9,398 bases of DNA from CAYLKS01 sp964384205 [NCBI: uncultured bacterium] (GTDB taxonomy: Bacteria; JAGOEH01), in assembly GCA_964384205.1 (NCBI GenBank), contig CAYLKS010000088.1, positions 1 to 9,398 on the forward strand, written 5' to 3'. Position 1 is the first letter of the stretch; each line of letters starts with the position of its first letter. Positions 6,377-9,398 of the stretch are shown in pieces. Position numbers and translations under genes: made by a program. Below the pieces are notes generated by a model. That model searched no databases. It was given only the letters and a program-made list of their open reading frames with translations, and had not been told where the DNA came from.

Positions 6377-9234
6377 AAGTAGTTGTATTATTTTTATTAT
6401 TTAATTTCATAATATATGCAAAACATATTCCTTTTGTTAATTATAATGCAAAAGATGGGCTTTTTCAAGCAACAGCTTATTATCTTTATCAGGACCATGA
6501 TGGTTTTATATGGATTGCTACTCAAAGTGGCGTCTTTAAATTTGATGGTATTATTTTTCAAAATTTCTCTATTGATGAAGGATTAATAAATAATAGAGTT
6601 TATACTATCTGTGAAGATAGTTCTGATAATTTTTTATACTTTGGTACAGAAGGTGGCTTAAGTATTTTTCATGAAAATAGGTTCAAAAATTATAATAAAA
6701 AAAATAGTTCATTGGAAATTAATACTATAAATAGCTTATTTTATGATAAAAAAAATAATCGAGTATTTTGTGGGACAAATAAAGGATTATATATTATTAA
6801 AGATACTATTTTCCAAAAGAGTTTATTTGTAAAGGATGGATTGTTAAATGATACAATATTGAATATTACATCTGATACTTTAAATAAGATATATCTTTCT
6901 TATCCAAATGGTATAGGGATAATTGATGATACTAATATTATCAATTATCCGCTAAATAATATTAGTATTAATGGTACTTATATTTCAAAAGAAAATGAAA
7001 TTTATATATATACTAAAAAAGGTATTTTTTATTTTAAAAATAATAAACTATATCCTTTTTGCCCTAAATTTTTTGCAAATATTAGTATTAAGACAATGTT
7101 AATTGATAACTTTGGTGGTTTTTGGATTGGGCCTGAGAATGCTTATGGTTTATACAATATATCACATGGGCTTGTTTATGTATATAAAACTGAAAATGGA
7201 TTTACTACATTACCTGTATATCATGTTTTTCAAGATAAAGATGACAATTTATGGTTTTGTACTAATGGTGGTTATGTTTATAAACTAACAGATAGGAAAT
7301 TTTCTTACTATAATGAAATAGATGGCTTAGATAGTAGAGCTGTATGGAGTATTGAAAAATTTAATGATAAATTATTAATAGGTACAGAAAGAGGTTTAAA
7401 TATATTTGATAACGGGAAGATATATAAAGATGAGCTATGTAAAGCTATTAAAGGAGGCCCATATCCAATTTTGTCTATTTTTAATGACAAAAAGACTAAA
7501 AAGATATATATTGCACAATGGGGTAGAGGACTCTGGATTTATGATGTAAGAAAGAGAAATATAATTAATTTTAATGCAGAAAATAGTCCACTAAGCAATT
7601 TTGTAAGAGAGTTGTATAAAGATAACTATAATAATTTATGGATATTATCAAAAGAAGGACTTTTTTTATATAAAAATGAACAATTTATCCGTTATGACCA
7701 TAATAACGGATTGTGGAATGATAATGTTTATACATTACATCAATTGCCTGATGGAGAATATATAATTGGTACTATTAATGGATTAATAAGATTAAAGAAT
7801 GGGCTTTTTTATCAAACAACAATAGATAATGCTTTTGAGAATATAATAATTTTAGATTTTTTATATAAAGATAGTACATTATGGATTGCAACAGGTAATG
7901 GTTTATATCAAATGGATAAAAATGCAACTAAAATACTCACACATTTAACAGGGAAAGAAGGACTTTCTGATAAGATGTGCTATTTTCTTTTAAAGGATGA
8001 TCGTAATAGGCTATGGACTGGAACAAATAGGGGGTTAAATGTTTATGATGGAAAGAATATTACTGTATATTCAGAGTCGGATGGCCTGCCAGGATCTGAA
8101 TTTAACCAACATGCATGTTTTAAAACTAATTCAGGGATTCTTTATTTTGGTAATATCAAGGGTTTGGTTGAATATAATCCAGAATTCGATTATCCTAAAT
8201 ATATTACTCCAAAGGTGTATATTAAAAAATTTGCAGTATTTGATAGTTTATATCCTGTGAATAAAAAGTTAAAATTAAAGTATAATCAAAATTTTATTTT
8301 TATAGAATATATAGGCCTTGACTTCTCTCATCCAGATAAAGTTAAGTATAAAATTCGATTGAAAGGTTTATCTGATGAATTTAGAATTACAAAAGAACGA
8401 AAGGTTCAATTTGCTTATCTCCCTTATGGGAGTTATATTTTTGAGGTTTATGCAATAAGTAGTTCTGGTGTGGAGTCTAAGCAACCTGCTACTATTTATT
8501 TTGAAATTACGCCGCCTTTTTGGAAAACTCCATTGTTTTACTTTTTTGCAGGATTTTTTGTGGTAGGATTAGTTATTATATGGATGTGGAGATTAAAGGT
8601 TCAAGCTAAGAGGCTTGAAATATTAGTTGAAGAAAGGACAAAACAATTACATCAAAAAAATTTAGCATTAATAGAAGAAAAAAATAGATTAGAAAAAGCT
8701 AAAAATCAATTATCAAACTTGAATAGACAATTAGATGAAGCTTCCCGAATAGATCCTTTAACTGGTTTATCCAATAGAAGAGATTTAATGGAGAAACTGG
8801 AGTATGAGGCTAAAAGAGCTGTAAGATTAAAAATACCGCTATCTTTTGTGATGGGCGATATAGATCATTTTAAAAAAATAAATGATACATATGGACATAA
8901 AGCGGGTGATTTTATTTTAATTGAAATAGCTAAAATTTTTAGAAAGAATCTCAGAGAAACTGACATTATATGTAGATGGGGAGGAGAAGAATTTTTATTT
9001 GTTTTGCCAAATACTGATTTGAATGGTGCTAAAATTGTTGCAGAGAAAATTAGAAAAATTATAGAAAATCATATTTTTAATTTTAATGGTATAATTATAA
9101 AAATAACAATTAGTTTTGGTGTATCAACATTTCATGAAACACGTTCAATAGATGATTTTATTAAATTTGCAGATAATTCGTTATATAAGGCTAAGAAGCT
9201 TGGTAGAAATAAAGTTATAGTATATGAGCAATAA
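6373..9234 (+). CDS. Two-propeller/Y_Y_Y sensor with GGDEF diguanylate cyclase output
   Basis: Membrane-anchored sensor of 953 aa predicted to make cyclic-di-GMP. Order: signal peptide (1-16, cleavage likely after IIYA); 14 propeller repeats of the Reg_prop type (about 25-605, spacing near 40 aa, e.g. FIWIATQSGVFKFDG at 45-59 and LWTGTNRGLNVYDG at 547-560), enough for two seven-bladed propellers; Y_Y_Y domain (about 610-712); one membrane helix (about 718-738); coiled coil (741-790); GGDEF domain (791-951). The cyclase looks active: DPLTGLSNRR (794-803), Asp829, Asn837 and Asp846 for metal and GTP, GGEEF at 870-874, and an intact inhibitory I-site RETD at 861-864. The extracytoplasmic half matches hybrid two-component sensors that bind carbohydrates in Bacteroides, but no kinase is present; the ligand is unknown. 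It starts with ATGA overlap on ddl and has no clear Shine-Dalgarno, so coupling is expected. Confidence 0.93.
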   Translation: MKVVVLFLLFNFIIYAKHIPFVNYNAKDGLFQATAYYLYQDHDGFIWIATQSGVFKFDGIIFQNFSIDEGLINNRVYTICEDSSDNFLYFGTEGGLSIFHENRFKNYNKKNSSLEINTINSLFYDKKNNRVFCGTNKGLYIIKDTIFQKSLFVKDGLLNDTILNITSDTLNKIYLSYPNGIGIIDDTNIINYPLNNISINGTYISKENEIYIYTKKGIFYFKNNKLYPFCPKFFANISIKTMLIDNFGGFWIGPENAYGLYNISHGLVYVYKTENGFTTLPVYHVFQDKDDNLWFCTNGGYVYKLTDRKFSYYNEIDGLDSRAVWSIEKFNDKLLIGTERGLNIFDNGKIYKDELCKAIKGGPYPILSIFNDKKTKKIYIAQWGRGLWIYDVRKRNIINFNAENSPLSNFVRELYKDNYNNLWILSKEGLFLYKNEQFIRYDHNNGLWNDNVYTLHQLPDGEYIIGTINGLIRLKNGLFYQTTIDNAFENIIILDFLYKDSTLWIATGNGLYQMDKNATKILTHLTGKEGLSDKMCYFLLKDDRNRLWTGTNRGLNVYDGKNITVYSESDGLPGSEFNQHACFKTNSGILYFGNIKGLVEYNPEFDYPKYITPKVYIKKFAVFDSLYPVNKKLKLKYNQNFIFIEYIGLDFSHPDKVKYKIRLKGLSDEFRITKERKVQFAYLPYGSYIFEVYAISSSGVESKQPATIYFEITPPFWKTPLFYFFAGFFVVGLVIIWMWRLKVQAKRLEILVEERTKQLHQKNLALIEEKNRLEKAKNQLSNLNRQLDEASRIDPLTGLSNRRDLMEKLEYEAKRAVRLKIPLSFVMGDIDHFKKINDTYGHKAGDFILIEIAKIFRKNLRETDIICRWGGEEFLFVLPNTDLNGAKIVAEKIRKIIENHIFNFNGIIIKITISFGVSTFHETRSIDDFIKFADNSLYKAKKLGRNKVIVYEQ

Positions 9235-9294
9235 TTATTATAACATATTCTTTTTATTTAAATAAATTGGATTTTTAATTAGTTTTTATAGTTT

Positions 9295-9396
9295 TGGGAA
9301 TGTAATAGACATGGTATCCCCTTTAGATAAATCATATCAAAATTTAAAGTATTTGTCAAGTTCATTATCTACGATTATTGGTTTGAAATCTAATAT
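9295..9396 (-). repeat. Interspersed ~102 bp repeat, copy 3 (inverted, right edge)
   Basis: Read on the minus strand this is the same gap-free 102 bp unit as bases 1-102, at about 90 % identity, from ATATTAGATTTC through TTGACA, TATGAT and AAAGGGGATACC to TTCCCA. It therefore forms an inverted pair with the left copies around the whole operon. Its frame homologous to the left copy is open from 9396 to a TGA at 9339-9337. Only two bases of the window lie beyond it, so the repeat probably continues outside. The 60 bases between the last gene and this copy (9235-9294) are AT-rich and hold nothing I recognise. Confidence 0.85.
9331..9359 (-). promoter_or_regulatory. Consensus sigma70-like promoter inside repeat copy 3, antisense to the operon
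   Basis: On the minus strand TTGACA (9359-9354) and TATGAT (9336-9331) are 17 bases apart, exactly as in copy 1. Transcription would start near 9324 and run leftwards into the 3' end of the sensor gene, giving an antisense RNA. The same caution holds as for copy 1: TTGACA also lies within a conserved open frame, and the similarity could be a by-product of coding sequence. Confidence 0.45.
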
Positions 9397-9398
9397 AC

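Noticed and set aside
9253-9266. Perfect palindrome TTTATTTAAATAAA after the last gene as a terminator
   Set aside because: It is made only of A and T and needs a loop, leaving about five A-T pairs; no T-run of note follows in the right position.
9286-9312. Minus-strand 8-codon ORF (MSITFPKL) in repeat copy 3 behind an AAGGGG block
   Set aside because: The ATG is not present in copies 1 and 2 and the peptide is too short to support.
1-9398. Operon as a proven composite transposon
   Set aside because: No transposase gene is inside the window, target-site duplications cannot be seen because the repeats reach the edges, and the genes look like ordinary metabolic genes.

Overview
The window is strongly AT-rich (about 70 % A+T by eye) bacterial DNA. 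It carries one tightly packed operon of six genes, all on the + strand (254-9234), enclosed by copies of a ~100 bp interspersed repeat. A sensor of the two-propeller/Y_Y_Y type common in Bacteroidota and related phyla is combined here with a GGDEF output, good Shine-Dalgarno sites and sigma70-consensus promoters, which are not typical of Bacteroidota. A Gram-negative, probably anaerobic bacterium from the wider FCB-like or another deep-branching AT-rich phylum is likely. I cannot name the genus.

Layout. 1-179: two head-to-tail copies of the repeat. 200-228: near-consensus sigma70 promoter, followed by a leader of about 20 nt. 254-2062: sodium:solute symporter (SSS family). 2083-2880 and 2896-3897: EtfB and EtfA, the electron-transfer flavoprotein. 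3900-5315: FAD-linked 2-hydroxyacid dehydrogenase of the GlcD/LctD type (GTG start). 5312-6376: D-alanine--D-alanine ligase. 6373-9234: secreted/periplasmic 14-blade propeller sensor with a membrane anchor and a complete GGDEF diguanylate cyclase domain. 9295-9396: a third repeat copy, inverted. Gaps between genes are 20, 15 and 2 nt, then two 4-nt ATGA overlaps, so one transcript with coupled translation is expected.

How it may work. The order transporter-EtfB-EtfA-FAD dehydrogenase resembles the lactate dehydrogenase/Etf locus (lctBCD plus permease) of acetogens. A reasonable reading is Na+-driven uptake of a 2-hydroxyacid (lactate- or glycolate-like), its oxidation by the FAD enzyme, and transfer of electrons to EtfAB. 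The last gene would couple an extracytoplasmic signal to cyclic-di-GMP. Why the cell-wall ligase Ddl sits in this operon is not evident.

The least explained part is the repeat. A 102 bp sequence at the left edge recurs without gaps and at about 90 % identity, inverted, at the right edge. A third copy, shortened by 7 bp, sits in tandem with the left one. The two full copies contain an exact TTGACA-17 bp-TATGAT promoter-like element, and also the same open frame ending in TGA, so they may be the 3' ends of a multicopy gene (for example a transposase) cut off at both window edges. I could not decide between these readings from the sequence alone.
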